Program-made: the position numbers and the translations under genes | Assembly: GCA_963742865.1 (NCBI GenBank) | Contig: CAVUNW010000076.1 | Location: forward strand, 30,599 to 94,598 | DNA: 64,000 bases | DNA from: Bog-532 sp963742865 | GTDB taxonomy: Bacteria > Actinomycetota > Actinomycetes > Streptosporangiales > Streptosporangiaceae | Reading direction: 5' to 3' | The notes under the pieces: model-generated | Seen by the model: only the letters and a program-made list of their open reading frames with translations | The model's database searches: none | Told to the model about the DNA's origin: nothing | Part shown: positions 19,646-27,301 of the stretch, piece by piece | Layout: the number at the start of each line of letters is the position of its first letter | Position numbering within the stretch: the first letter of the stretch is position 1

Positions 19646-21136
19646 ATGACCGCCAGGAGGCACCTGCCCAGCGAGCTCATTATCGGCGTCGTCGGGCCAT
19701 ATGATCTCGTGGAACGGATCATGCTGTCCGGTGCGGCGGCGCGGGACGAGGCGTTCGGCGCGGTTCCGCCCGGCGCTCCCTCCCCGGGGCAACCGGCGGA
19801 ACCGCCCGCGGAGCAGGGCAGCCAGGGACCGGGGCAGCCCGGCTCAGCGGGACCGGGCTGGCCTGCCCGGCCGCGCGAGGACCCGTACGGGCTCACCGGC
19901 GGCACGCTGCCGCGGCGGCTGATCGCCGCGGCGTACCGCCGGGAGCGGGAAGCACCGGAAAAGGTCGCCCGGCTCGGCGCCGCGATCGACGTCTGCCTGT
20001 TCGCCACTCCGGTGCCGTACGAGTACGCGCGCCGCGCCGGGGTCATCTCGGTGCCGTCCACCTATGTACGGCTCGACGGCAGCGCCCTGTACGCGGCGCT
20101 GCTGCGGGCCAGCCAGGTCCAGGGCCATGACATCGAGCGGATCAGCATGGACGTACTGCCACGCGGGCCCGTCGAGGAGGCCTACGCCGAACTGGGCCTG
20201 TCCCCCGACGGTGTGCGCCTGCGCCAGGATCCCGGCAGCCCGGCGGCTCTCGCGGCCTTTCACGAGCGGCTCTGGCGCATGGGTGAGACATCGGCCGCGC
20301 TGACCTGCCTGGAGTCGGTGAGCCGGCGGCTGGCCCGGGCGGGGGTCCCGGCCGTGAACATCCGGCCGACCGACGGGGCCATCCGGATGGCGGTCTGGAA
20401 CGCGGTCCTGCTCGGCGGCCACCACCGGCTCGAGGCGGCGCAACTGGCGGTGGTGGCCGTGGAGGTGCCGCGGCTGCGGGAGGGCGCCAGGCGGGCCCTT
20501 TCCCGGTATTCACGCGACGAACTGCGCCTGTCGGTACACCGGTTCCTGACCAGCGAGGCGCAGCGCGTTCAGGGGATGGTCACGCAGGCCGACGACCACT
20601 CCTTCCTGGTCGCGGCGACCAGAGGGTCGCTGGCCACGGTCACCGGCGACTTCAGCCAGGTCCCGTTCGCCGACCGCGCCCGGGCGGAGCTCGGGATCAC
20701 GATCGAGGTGGGCGTGGGGATGGGGCGTACGGCGCAGGAGGCCGAGACGCACGCCCGGACGGCGCTCATCCGGTCCCGGTCCGGTGGTGCGGGTCCGGCC
20801 CCGGCGCTGCCCCGGGAGGGCCAGACGCTGGTCCCCGCGCCGCGCCGGGCCACCCCGCCCGCGCTAAGCTCGCCCTCGCGGGGAATCGAGACGCTGGCGC
20901 GCCTGGCCAGCCGGCTCGACGGATCGGAGACCGCGCTGGTCGTGGACGCCGAAACGGCCGGCCGCCTGCTAGGCGTGACGTCACGGACCGCACGCCGACT
21001 GCTGCGCGGCCTAGTCGACGAGGGGCTGGCGTGGCCGCTGCCGCCGAGCCGGGCCGCGCAGCCGGGGCGTCCGCGCCAGTTCTACCGGCTGATCACGGAG
21101 AAGCTCGAGGAGATGGAGTCGTCCCGCACCCCCTGA
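19646..21136 (+). CDS. Putative transcriptional regulator with GGDEF/GTP-cyclohydrolase-III-like domain and C-terminal HTH
   Basis: This 496-residue protein looks like a nucleotide-sensing regulator. The N-terminal region (LPSELIIGVVGPYDLVERIM, then CLFATPVPYEYARRAGV) is a Rossmann-like or sensory part interrupted by a Pro/Gly-rich insert. The centre (VTGDFSQVPFADRARAELGI then IEVGVGMGRTAQEAETHARTA) has the beta-hairpin plus helix seen in GGDEF and archaeal GTP cyclohydrolase IIa folds, but without a GGDEF box. The C-terminus (ETAGRLLGVTSRTARRLLRG, then GRPRQFYRL) is a winged helix. ATG 19646 has AAAAGG upstream. The ligand and targets are unknown. Confidence 0.7.
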   Translation: MTARRHLPSELIIGVVGPYDLVERIMLSGAAARDEAFGAVPPGAPSPGQPAEPPAEQGSQGPGQPGSAGPGWPARPREDPYGLTGGTLPRRLIAAAYRREREAPEKVARLGAAIDVCLFATPVPYEYARRAGVISVPSTYVRLDGSALYAALLRASQVQGHDIERISMDVLPRGPVEEAYAELGLSPDGVRLRQDPGSPAALAAFHERLWRMGETSAALTCLESVSRRLARAGVPAVNIRPTDGAIRMAVWNAVLLGGHHRLEAAQLAVVAVEVPRLREGARRALSRYSRDELRLSVHRFLTSEAQRVQGMVTQADDHSFLVAATRGSLATVTGDFSQVPFADRARAELGITIEVGVGMGRTAQEAETHARTALIRSRSGGAGPAPALPREGQTLVPAPRRATPPALSSPSRGIETLARLASRLDGSETALVVDAETAGRLLGVTSRTARRLLRGLVDEGLAWPLPPSRAAQPGRPRQFYRLITEKLEEMESSRTP

Positions 21137-21186
21137 TCGGCGGCGCCGCGACCCCCAGCCAGGCTCAGCCGGGCCGCGGCACTCCG

Positions 21187-22263
21187 TCAGGCGCGGTGCG
21201 GGTACGCCCGCGCCACCGCCAGGAGGGTGTCGTTGGCCTCGGGCTCGCCGATCGAGACCCGGGCTCCCTCGCCCGCGAACGGCCGGACACTGACTCCGGC
21301 CCGGGCGCACGTGGCCGCGAAGTCCGCGGTCGCCTCGCCCAGCCGCAGCCAGACGAAGTTGGCCTCGGTCGGTGGCACCCGCCAGCCGTCGGCCAGCAGC
21401 GCCTCGCGGACCCGGGTCCGTTCCTTGACCGTTGCCTCGACGCGCTCGAGGAGCTCCGCCTCGGCCGCCAGGGACGCGATCGCCGCGGCCTGCGCGATGC
21501 TGTTCACGCTGAACGGCAGCATCGTCTTACGGGCCGCCTGCGCCACCGGCGGATGAGCGATCATGAACCCGGCCCGGAGGCCGGCCAGGCCGTAGGCCTT
21601 GGAGAAGGTGCGCAGGACGGCCACGTTCGGCCGGTCCCGGTACAGGCTGAGCCCGTCGGGGACGGACTCGTCGCGGATGTACTCCCGGTAGGCCTCGTCC
21701 AGCACGACCAGGCAGTCGGGTGGCACGCGGTCGAGGAACTCGGTCAGCTCACCGGTGTGCACGACCGTCCCGGTGGGATTGTTCGGGTTGCATACGAAGA
21801 TGAGCCGGGTCCGGCTGGTGATCGCATCGGCCATGGCCGCCAGATCATGGGCCTCGCCGCGGAGCGGCACGCGGACCGAGCTGGCCGCGGCCAGCTCGGC
21901 GAGGATGGGGTACGCCTCGAACGACCGCCAGGCGTAGAGGATCTCGGCGCCCGGCTCGCCCACGGCCTCCAGCAGTTGCTGGGCCACCCCGACCGAGCCG
22001 CATCCTAGCGCGACGTGCTCCGGCGGCACGCCGAACCGCTGGGCGATCGACGTGGTCAGCAGGTCGCAGCCGTTGTCGGGGTACCGGTTGACGTTCTGCG
22101 CGGCCTCGGCGATGACCTTGACGACCGACGGCAGCGGGCCGAACGGGCACTCATTGGATGACAGCTTGAATGACCGGCCGCCCGCTGCGGCCGCCGTTGC
22201 GCCTGGCTGATAGCCGGGCAGGTCCTGGAGAACGCGGCGGAACCGCGGCGATGCTTCGCTCAC
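21187..22263 (-). CDS. hisC: Histidinol-phosphate / aromatic aminotransferase (HisC-like)
   Basis: This PLP-dependent class I/II aminotransferase is 358 residues long. The HisC pattern runs from FKLSSNECPFGP through NRYPDNG, the PLP site FVCNPNNPTGTVV, VVLDEAYREYI, and the Schiff-base lysine in TFSKAYGLAGLRAGF, to the C-terminal substrate Arg. It may act on histidinol phosphate or, like actinobacterial Pat, on phenylalanine precursors; it is not in a his operon here. GTG 22263 is chosen because the upstream frame extension lacks homology. Confidence 0.88.
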   Translation of the reverse strand: MSEASPRFRRVLQDLPGYQPGATAAAAGGRSFKLSSNECPFGPLPSVVKVIAEAAQNVNRYPDNGCDLLTTSIAQRFGVPPEHVALGCGSVGVAQQLLEAVGEPGAEILYAWRSFEAYPILAELAAASSVRVPLRGEAHDLAAMADAITSRTRLIFVCNPNNPTGTVVHTGELTEFLDRVPPDCLVVLDEAYREYIRDESVPDGLSLYRDRPNVAVLRTFSKAYGLAGLRAGFMIAHPPVAQAARKTMLPFSVNSIAQAAAIASLAAEAELLERVEATVKERTRVREALLADGWRVPPTEANFVWLRLGEATADFAATCARAGVSVRPFAGEGARVSIGEPEANDTLLAVARAYPHRA

Positions 22264-22474
22264 CCGCCCAGTCTCGCATGACGAAACCGTTGTTGCGCCC
22301 GCCCGCGTAGGAGACGTGGCTGGCCAGCCAGTCCTGCGCCGGGTGACCCGACTCCTGGCAGGTCGTCGGCATCCGGAAGGCGTGCTGGAGGTCACCGTCC
22401 GGGTACGGGTTGACCGCGGCCGGCTTGCCGCCGGGCCCGATCCGGAACCCGTCGGCCCCGCACCGGCGCAGCAT
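22151..22474 (-). CDS. Questionable small reading frame upstream of and overlapping hisC
   Basis: A frame starting at MLRRCGADGFRIGPGG and running through YPDGDLQHAFRMPTTCQE and SYAGGRNNGFVMRDW has protein-like composition unlike the shadow frames around it. It overlaps hisC by 113 bp in another frame. The segment GGRNNGFVMRDW faintly recalls the end of DNRLRE-type domains. It may be a gene remnant. I do not recognise it with confidence. Confidence 0.2.
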   Translation of the reverse strand: MLRRCGADGFRIGPGGKPAAVNPYPDGDLQHAFRMPTTCQESGHPAQDWLASHVSYAGGRNNGFVMRDWAGERSIAAVPPRSPGPARLSARRNGGRSGRPVIQAVIQ

Positions 22475-22601
22475 CCCGAGCCTGCCCGGCCTCCCGACAA
22501 GGGTTGTATGCGCCTGGAGGGCAGTCTGGCAAGCGGCGACCGTCACCGGAAGGAGCCGCCAGATGACAAGCGGACGACAATTACCTGTCGGTCACGCCAA
22601 A

Positions 22602-23153
22602 TTACAACACGGCGATCGTCACGCGGCCCGCCTGCAGCGTCGCGCACTCGGTCAGGGCGGCGCCCGGCGGGGCGCCCGTCCCGGCGGGGGCGGCGGCGCC
22701 GTACGCCGGGCGCAGCGGGTGGCAGGGCAGCCCGACGAGGGTGAGCACCGCCGTCCCCGGGCGCATGGCCAGGTACGAGACCGAGGGCACCGTGGGCAGG
22801 TGTACGTGCGGTGGCAGCACGGCGAGGGCGTCCCCGGTCAGCCGCGGCGGCTGCGATCGGCCGGCCAGCGCGAGCGGGCCCGACAGCAGCACCGTGACGG
22901 TCTGCCCCGGCCGTACGCAGTAGTGCTGCCCGTTGCTACCTGCGGTGATGAGCAGCACCTTCGCGGTCGACCCGGCCGGCCAGGACGCACAGCCGGGCCC
23001 CGCTCCGGGCCGCGTGGCAGGCGCCGCCGTCCCCCGGGCGGGACGCTGGCCCGCGACGGCCTGGCCGGCGCGGCCGCCGGAGCCCGCGCATCCGGCGGCC
23101 AGTCCCACGGCCAGCAGGAGCACGCCGGCGGCCGGCAGCGGCGGGACGGCCAT
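22602..23153 (-). CDS. Putative lipoprotein
   Basis: The 183-residue product begins with a lipoprotein signal peptide: MAVPPLP, a hydrophobic stretch, then the lipobox LAAGC with the Cys at about residue 26. The mature part starts Gly/Ser/Ala-rich and continues with a beta-rich domain (TVTVLLSGPLALAGRS, VSYLAMRPGTAVLTLVGLPC), possibly an Ig-like fold, and conserved-looking Cys residues. It would sit on the outer face of the membrane. ATG 23153 has GAGAGGGG upstream. It lies 65 bp downstream of an Nramp-related transporter on the same strand, so it is probably co-transcribed. Function unknown. Confidence 0.75.
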   Translation of the reverse strand: MAVPPLPAAGVLLLAVGLAAGCAGSGGRAGQAVAGQRPARGTAAPATRPGAGPGCASWPAGSTAKVLLITAGSNGQHYCVRPGQTVTVLLSGPLALAGRSQPPRLTGDALAVLPPHVHLPTVPSVSYLAMRPGTAVLTLVGLPCHPLRPAYGAAAPAGTGAPPGAALTECATLQAGRVTIAVL

Positions 23154-23218
23154 GGCACCCCTCTCGTAGCAGTCACTGCGAGTTGGACGCCCGGTGGCCA
23201 TCCCCGGTTCCGCCGCGC

Positions 23219-24946
23219 TCAGTGAGCCACGGACAGCTCGACGATCTTCACGACGACCAGGCCGACGGCCACGACCAGGTAGCCGCGCAGCGCCAGCATG
23301 CCGAGACGGCGGCCCGGCGACCACCGCGGGCGCGGCAGTTCGGACAGCGGGGGCATCCGCCAGGTGAGCCGCTCGGCCTGCAGGACCACACCGGTGTCGA
23401 GTTCCTCCTCCGGGTCGTCGGGCAGGCCCGCGCGCCGGGCCGAGCGCCAGCGGGCCACCGCCCAGGCCATCGTGCCCGCCAGCCCGGCGGCCGCACCGCC
23501 GGCGACGAGCGCGGTGAGCTGGCCGGTACTCAGCGACGGGAACAGCGTCGCGGCGGTGAGCACGAGCGAGAGCAGGACCAGGCAGCCGATGATGCCCCCG
23601 GCGACGGCGTTGAGCCAGGGCCGGTTCACCCACGGGCCGAGCACGGCCCGGTCGTTGCACAGCAGGACCAGGAACACCGCCGCGGACGGCAGCAGCACCC
23701 CGGCGAGCGCCTGGACGCCCTCCGTGATCAGCCCGAGCGGCGCCCCGGGGATGAGCACGACCGTGGCCGCGACGGCCAGGAAGAATGCGTAGCAGCCGTA
23801 GAACACCGGCGCGTCCTTGATGCCGCGGTGCAGCGAGTGCCGGGCCCCGGCGATGTCGCCCAGCGCGTAGGAGGTGGCGAGCGTCACCGCCGCCGCGCCG
23901 ATCAGCGACGCGTCCAGCAGGACCAGCGCGAACATCGCGCCGGCGTGGTGCCCGACGGCGTGGCCCAGGCCGCTGGCCACGGCCCCGGCGTCGGTGAAGT
24001 GACCGTGCAGGACGGTGCCAGACAGGCCGAAGGCGGTAATGCCGATCACGGCGGCGGCCCCGATCACGACCACGAACGAGCCGATCACCGTGTCCGCGCG
24101 CTCGTAGCTGATCCATCGCGGGGTGATCCGCTTGTCCACGACGTTGGACTGCTGGAAGAACAGCTGCCAGGGCGCCACGGTGGTACCGACGATCGCGATG
24201 ACCAGCAGCAGCACGCCCGCGTTCAGCCCGCCGTGGCCACCGGGGCCGGCCGGGAGACCGGGCAGCAGGAAGTCATGGGCCACCTGCGCCGGGTGCGGGT
24301 GGGTGAGGAAGATGAGCGGCAGCATGAGCACGTTGACGCCGATCAGCACGTACATCCACCGCTCCCAGCGGCGGAAGCTCCCGCTGACGGTGAAGGTCAC
24401 CAGGAGCGCGGCCGCGCCCGCCACGCTGAGCCAGCGGGGAATGCCGAAGTAGCTCCCGGCGAGCGCGATGCCGATGAACTCGGTCACGATCGTGAGCCCG
24501 TTCACCAGCACCAGGTCGCCGATGGAGAAGGCGGCCCAGAAACGGCCGAACCGCTCGTGAATGAGCCGCGCGTGCCCGACCCCGGTCACCGCCCCGAGCC
24601 GGACCACCATCTCCTGGTTGACGATCAGCACCGGGATCAGGAAGGCCAGCACCCACAGCAGGCGGGTGCCGTAGTTCTGCCCGGCCTGCGCGTAGGTGGC
24701 CACGCCGCCGGCGTCGTTGTCGCCGACCATCACGATGAGCCCGGGTCCCATGATCGCCAGCAGATACCGGAGCCGGCGCGGCCAGCTCGGTGAGCGGTCG
24801 AGGTCCGCGGCCCGTACGGTGCCGAAGGCGCCCTGGATGTCACCGATGTGCGCCGGGTCCCGCACGGCCGTACCCGTCGCCGATTCGGCCTGCCGCAGCG
24901 CGCTGCGCCGCTGTGACCAGGAGCCGAAGCCAAAGAAGTTTGCCAT
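23219..24946 (-). CDS. Nramp-related divalent cation transporter (NRMT-like, probable Mg2+), copy 1
   Basis: This 575-residue, ~11-span SLC11-family carrier has an N-terminal cytosolic tail and a C-terminal cytosolic extension. In transmembrane helix 1 the classical DPGN is replaced by DNDAGG (residues 76-81). In helix 6 the classical metal-binding Met of MPH is replaced by Ala (TTVAPWQ, residues 256-261). Loss of that Met is the known hallmark of Nramp-related magnesium transporters, so magnesium rather than manganese or iron is the likely substrate. A lipoprotein gene follows. A paralogue and an MgtE_N/CBS gene lie upstream on the same strand. Its 5' leader carries a mini-ORF. Confidence 0.88.
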   Translation of the reverse strand: MANFFGFGSWSQRRSALRQAESATGTAVRDPAHIGDIQGAFGTVRAADLDRSPSWPRRLRYLLAIMGPGLIVMVGDNDAGGVATYAQAGQNYGTRLLWVLAFLIPVLIVNQEMVVRLGAVTGVGHARLIHERFGRFWAAFSIGDLVLVNGLTIVTEFIGIALAGSYFGIPRWLSVAGAAALLVTFTVSGSFRRWERWMYVLIGVNVLMLPLIFLTHPHPAQVAHDFLLPGLPAGPGGHGGLNAGVLLLVIAIVGTTVAPWQLFFQQSNVVDKRITPRWISYERADTVIGSFVVVIGAAAVIGITAFGLSGTVLHGHFTDAGAVASGLGHAVGHHAGAMFALVLLDASLIGAAAVTLATSYALGDIAGARHSLHRGIKDAPVFYGCYAFFLAVAATVVLIPGAPLGLITEGVQALAGVLLPSAAVFLVLLCNDRAVLGPWVNRPWLNAVAGGIIGCLVLLSLVLTAATLFPSLSTGQLTALVAGGAAAGLAGTMAWAVARWRSARRAGLPDDPEEELDTGVVLQAERLTWRMPPLSELPRPRWSPGRRLGMLALRGYLVVAVGLVVVKIVELSVAH

Positions 24947-24961
24947 GACGCATGTCCGATC

Positions 24962-24975
24962 TACCCCTGGGGGTA
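24962..24975. promoter_or_regulatory. Short palindrome upstream of transporter copy 1
   Basis: TACCCC-TG-GGGGTA lies about 16-29 bases before the ATG of the transporter gene. It could be an operator or a small hairpin near the ribosome binding region. It is short and G/C-run based, so significance is uncertain. Confidence 0.3.
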
Positions 24976-25107
24976 TCCGGTGCGCGTATCAGGCATCGCT
25001 GACCGAGGGAACCGGCCGTCATGCGCCCGCAGCAGCCCAGATAAGCTGCACAACCCAGACAATGCCGCCGAACGGACGTAGCGGGACTGGGCCTCAGGCG
25101 TGGAGAA

Positions 25108-25149
25108 GCGGCGCGATAAAGACCGGGAACAGGAGTCTGGTGGCGCCGC
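25108..25149 (-). promoter_or_regulatory. Possible leader hairpin between mini-ORF and transporter
   Basis: GCGGCGC and GCGCCGC are exact complements separated by 28 bases. On the transcript this hairpin comes just after the stop codon of the Cys-containing mini-ORF and before the transporter start, where an attenuator or terminator would be expected. There is no clear T run. Confidence 0.35.
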
Positions 25150-25151
25150 GG

Positions 25152-25226
25152 TCAGCGCTGCGCGATAGGCGCGAATGGGTGAGGTTCGCTTGTGCTGCAG
25201 CTGCAACTATGACTGCCGTCTGGCAC
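25152..25226 (-). CDS. 24-residue leader peptide with Ser-Cys-Ser-Cys-Ser
   Basis: GTG 25226 is preceded by GGAGGAGGTGA, one of the strongest ribosome binding sites in the window, at suitable spacing. The frame encodes 24 residues with Ser-Cys-Ser-Cys-Ser at positions 7-11 and ends TGA at 25152-25154. It lies about 200 bases upstream of the NRMT-like transporter, on the same strand, with a possible hairpin right after it. Cys-containing leader peptides act in attenuation in actinobacteria (established for some sulfur genes). A regulatory role here is inference. Confidence 0.45.
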   Translation of the reverse strand: MPDGSHSCSCSTSEPHPFAPIAQR

Positions 25227-25394
25227 GGCCCTCACCTCCTCCGCTCGCGACCACCGGGATGTCCGCGTCGCGGAGCCCGTCACACGATAGCCCGCCGCTC
25301 AGCGGCCCGGCAACTTGCCTGAACGTTGGCTGCGCCACACGCATTCCTGCGCCACCCCGAGTCCAGCGCCGGTGCCGGGTGCCAGTGACCGGTG

Positions 25395-27266
25395 TCAGTG
25401 ACCGAACCCGCCGCCGACCTGGATGGCCTTCACGATCAGCAGAAGCACGGCCACGACAAGGTACCCGCGCAGCAGCAGCACGCCTATTTTGGTCCCCGTC
25501 GACCATTCGACCGGCTTGAGCAGCGCCAGCGGCGGCATCCGCCAGTTCATCCGTTCGGCGTCGGTCATCGTGGCGCGCGGATGCGGCTCCCTCGGCGGCC
25601 GTCGCGAACGCGTGATCAGGAAGTACGCTCCGGTGGCCACCGCGGCCACCGCCAGGCCGACCGCTATCCAGATCGCGGTCGCCGCCGCGTTCAGGGTGGT
25701 GAACAAGGTCGTGGCCACGAGCGTGCCGGACAGCACGACGAGCACGCCGATGATGAAGCAGGCCAGGACGTTGAGCCAGCGGGGGTTGAGCCAGGGGCCG
25801 AGAACTTCCCGGTCATTGCACAGCAGCAGCAGGAAGACGCTCGCGCTGGGCAGCAGGATGCCGGCCAGCGCCTGAACGGCCGTGGTCAGCAGGCCCAGGG
25901 GCGCGCCGGGAATGAGGGTGATGCCGGCGGCGACGACGATCATGGCGGTGTAGCTGGCGTAGAAGGGCTTGGCGTCCTTGAACGTACGGTGCAGCGAATG
26001 CTTGATGCCGAACACGTCACCGAACGCGTAGCTGGTGGACAGGGTGACCGCCGCCGCGCCGATGATGCTCGCGTCGAGCAGCACGATGGCGAAGAACGCA
26101 CCCAGCACCCGGCTGTGGTGCTGGCCCAGCGCGTTCGCCACCCCGAGCGCGTCGGTGAAGTGGCCGGCCAGGCTGGTCCCGCGGACCGCGAAGACGGCCG
26201 TGATCACGATCGCCGTCGCGCCGATGATCACCACGAACGCGCCCAGCGTCGTGTCGGCCCGCTCGTACGGGATGAACCGCGGCGTGATCCGCTTGTCGAT
26301 GACGTTGGACTGCTGGAAGAACAGCTGCCACGGCGCCACCGTGGTGCCGACGATCGCGATGATCAGCAGGACGGCGTTGGAGCTGACGCCACCCTGGACG
26401 CCGGGCACGACGAAGTGGTAGGCGATCGACCCCCAGCTCGGGTCCGACAGCAGCGCCATCGGGAACATGATGAGGCTCACGGCGATGAACAGGAACATCG
26501 CCCGCTCCCACCGGCGGAAGCTGCCGGTCGCGGTGATCAGCACCAGTACCATGGCGGCCACCGGCACGGAGATGTAGGGGCTGACGCCGAAGTATTCCAG
26601 CCCGAGCCGGACGCCGATGAACTCCGTGACGATGGTCAGGAAGTTGAGCACGAAGAGGTCACCGACGCTGAACCAGCCCCAGAACCGGCCGAAGCGCTCG
26701 TTGATGAGCCGCGCGTGCCCGACCCCGGTCACGGCCCCGAGCCGGACCACCATCTCCTGGTTGACGATCAGCACCGGGATGAGCAGCAGCAGCGTCCACA
26801 GCAGGCTGTAGCCGTAGTTCTGCCCCGCCTGAGCGTAGGTGGACACACCGCCGGCGTCATTGTCACCGACCATCACGATCAAGCCCGGCCCGATGATCGC
26901 CAGGAACGTGATGAGGCGCCGGCGCAGCCCGCTGCGAGAAGTGTCGTCGAGCCGGATGTGGCCGAGCGCTCCCTCGATGTCGCCGACGTGCGCCTCGTCC
27001 AGGACCGCACTCGGCGGGCGCGCTAGCTCCGGCCGGCTGGGCTCCGGCGAACCAGGCGGCGGCGCGGCGGGCGGCGCGGCCGATGACGGCGAGGCCGCTG
27101 ACGGCGGAACGGACCGGGGCGAATCAGGCGGCGAGGCGGCTGGCGGCGGAACGGACCGCGGTAGCGGAGCGGGCGGCGGTGGCTCGCCCGGGGGTGGAGG
27201 AGCCGACAGCGGCGGAACAGGCGGCGGCGACTGCCCCGGCGGCGGAGCGCCGTGATCTGCCGTCAT
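25395..27266 (-). CDS. Nramp-related divalent cation transporter (NRMT-like, probable Mg2+), copy 2
   Basis: This is a close paralogue of the gene at 23219-24946, with the same DNDAGG in helix 1 and TTVAPWQ in helix 6, and the same C-terminal cytosolic segment with the WRMPPL motif. It differs by an N-terminal extension of about 90 residues that is almost entirely Pro, Ala, Ser and Glu (PPPGEPPPPAP). Magnesium transport is inferred from the missing helix-6 Met. ATG 27266 leaves a 16-bp gap to the upstream MgtE_N/CBS gene; ATG 27299 would overlap it. Neither has a clear ribosome binding site, so expression may rely on coupling. Confidence 0.88.
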   Translation of the reverse strand: MTADHGAPPPGQSPPPVPPLSAPPPPGEPPPPAPLPRSVPPPAASPPDSPRSVPPSAASPSSAAPPAAPPPGSPEPSRPELARPPSAVLDEAHVGDIEGALGHIRLDDTSRSGLRRRLITFLAIIGPGLIVMVGDNDAGGVSTYAQAGQNYGYSLLWTLLLLIPVLIVNQEMVVRLGAVTGVGHARLINERFGRFWGWFSVGDLFVLNFLTIVTEFIGVRLGLEYFGVSPYISVPVAAMVLVLITATGSFRRWERAMFLFIAVSLIMFPMALLSDPSWGSIAYHFVVPGVQGGVSSNAVLLIIAIVGTTVAPWQLFFQQSNVIDKRITPRFIPYERADTTLGAFVVIIGATAIVITAVFAVRGTSLAGHFTDALGVANALGQHHSRVLGAFFAIVLLDASIIGAAAVTLSTSYAFGDVFGIKHSLHRTFKDAKPFYASYTAMIVVAAGITLIPGAPLGLLTTAVQALAGILLPSASVFLLLLCNDREVLGPWLNPRWLNVLACFIIGVLVVLSGTLVATTLFTTLNAAATAIWIAVGLAVAAVATGAYFLITRSRRPPREPHPRATMTDAERMNWRMPPLALLKPVEWSTGTKIGVLLLRGYLVVAVLLLIVKAIQVGGGFGH

Positions 27267-27282
27267 GGTGCGGTGGTCCCGC

Positions 27283-27301
27283 TCATGGGGAATCCCCATG
27301 A
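27283..27301. promoter_or_regulatory. 19-bp perfect inverted repeat before transporter copy 2
   Basis: TCATGGGGA-A-TCCCCATGA is a perfect inverted repeat with a one-base centre. It overlaps the end of the MgtE_N/CBS gene and ends 17 bases before the chosen transporter ATG. It could be an operator or a hairpin that controls translation of the downstream gene. Confidence 0.4.

Noticed and set aside
23183..24793. Very long + strand open frame antisense to the NRMT-like gene
   Set aside because: His/Gly/Gln/Arg-rich antisense shadow of a membrane protein, as expected in high-G+C DNA. The same holds for 25392-27026.
25127..25394. Possible M-box (Mg2+) riboswitch in the leader of transporter copy 1
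   Set aside because: GGTGAGG occurs, but the remaining conserved elements and helices are not recognisable. The GGTGA part is better explained as the ribosome binding site of the mini-ORF.
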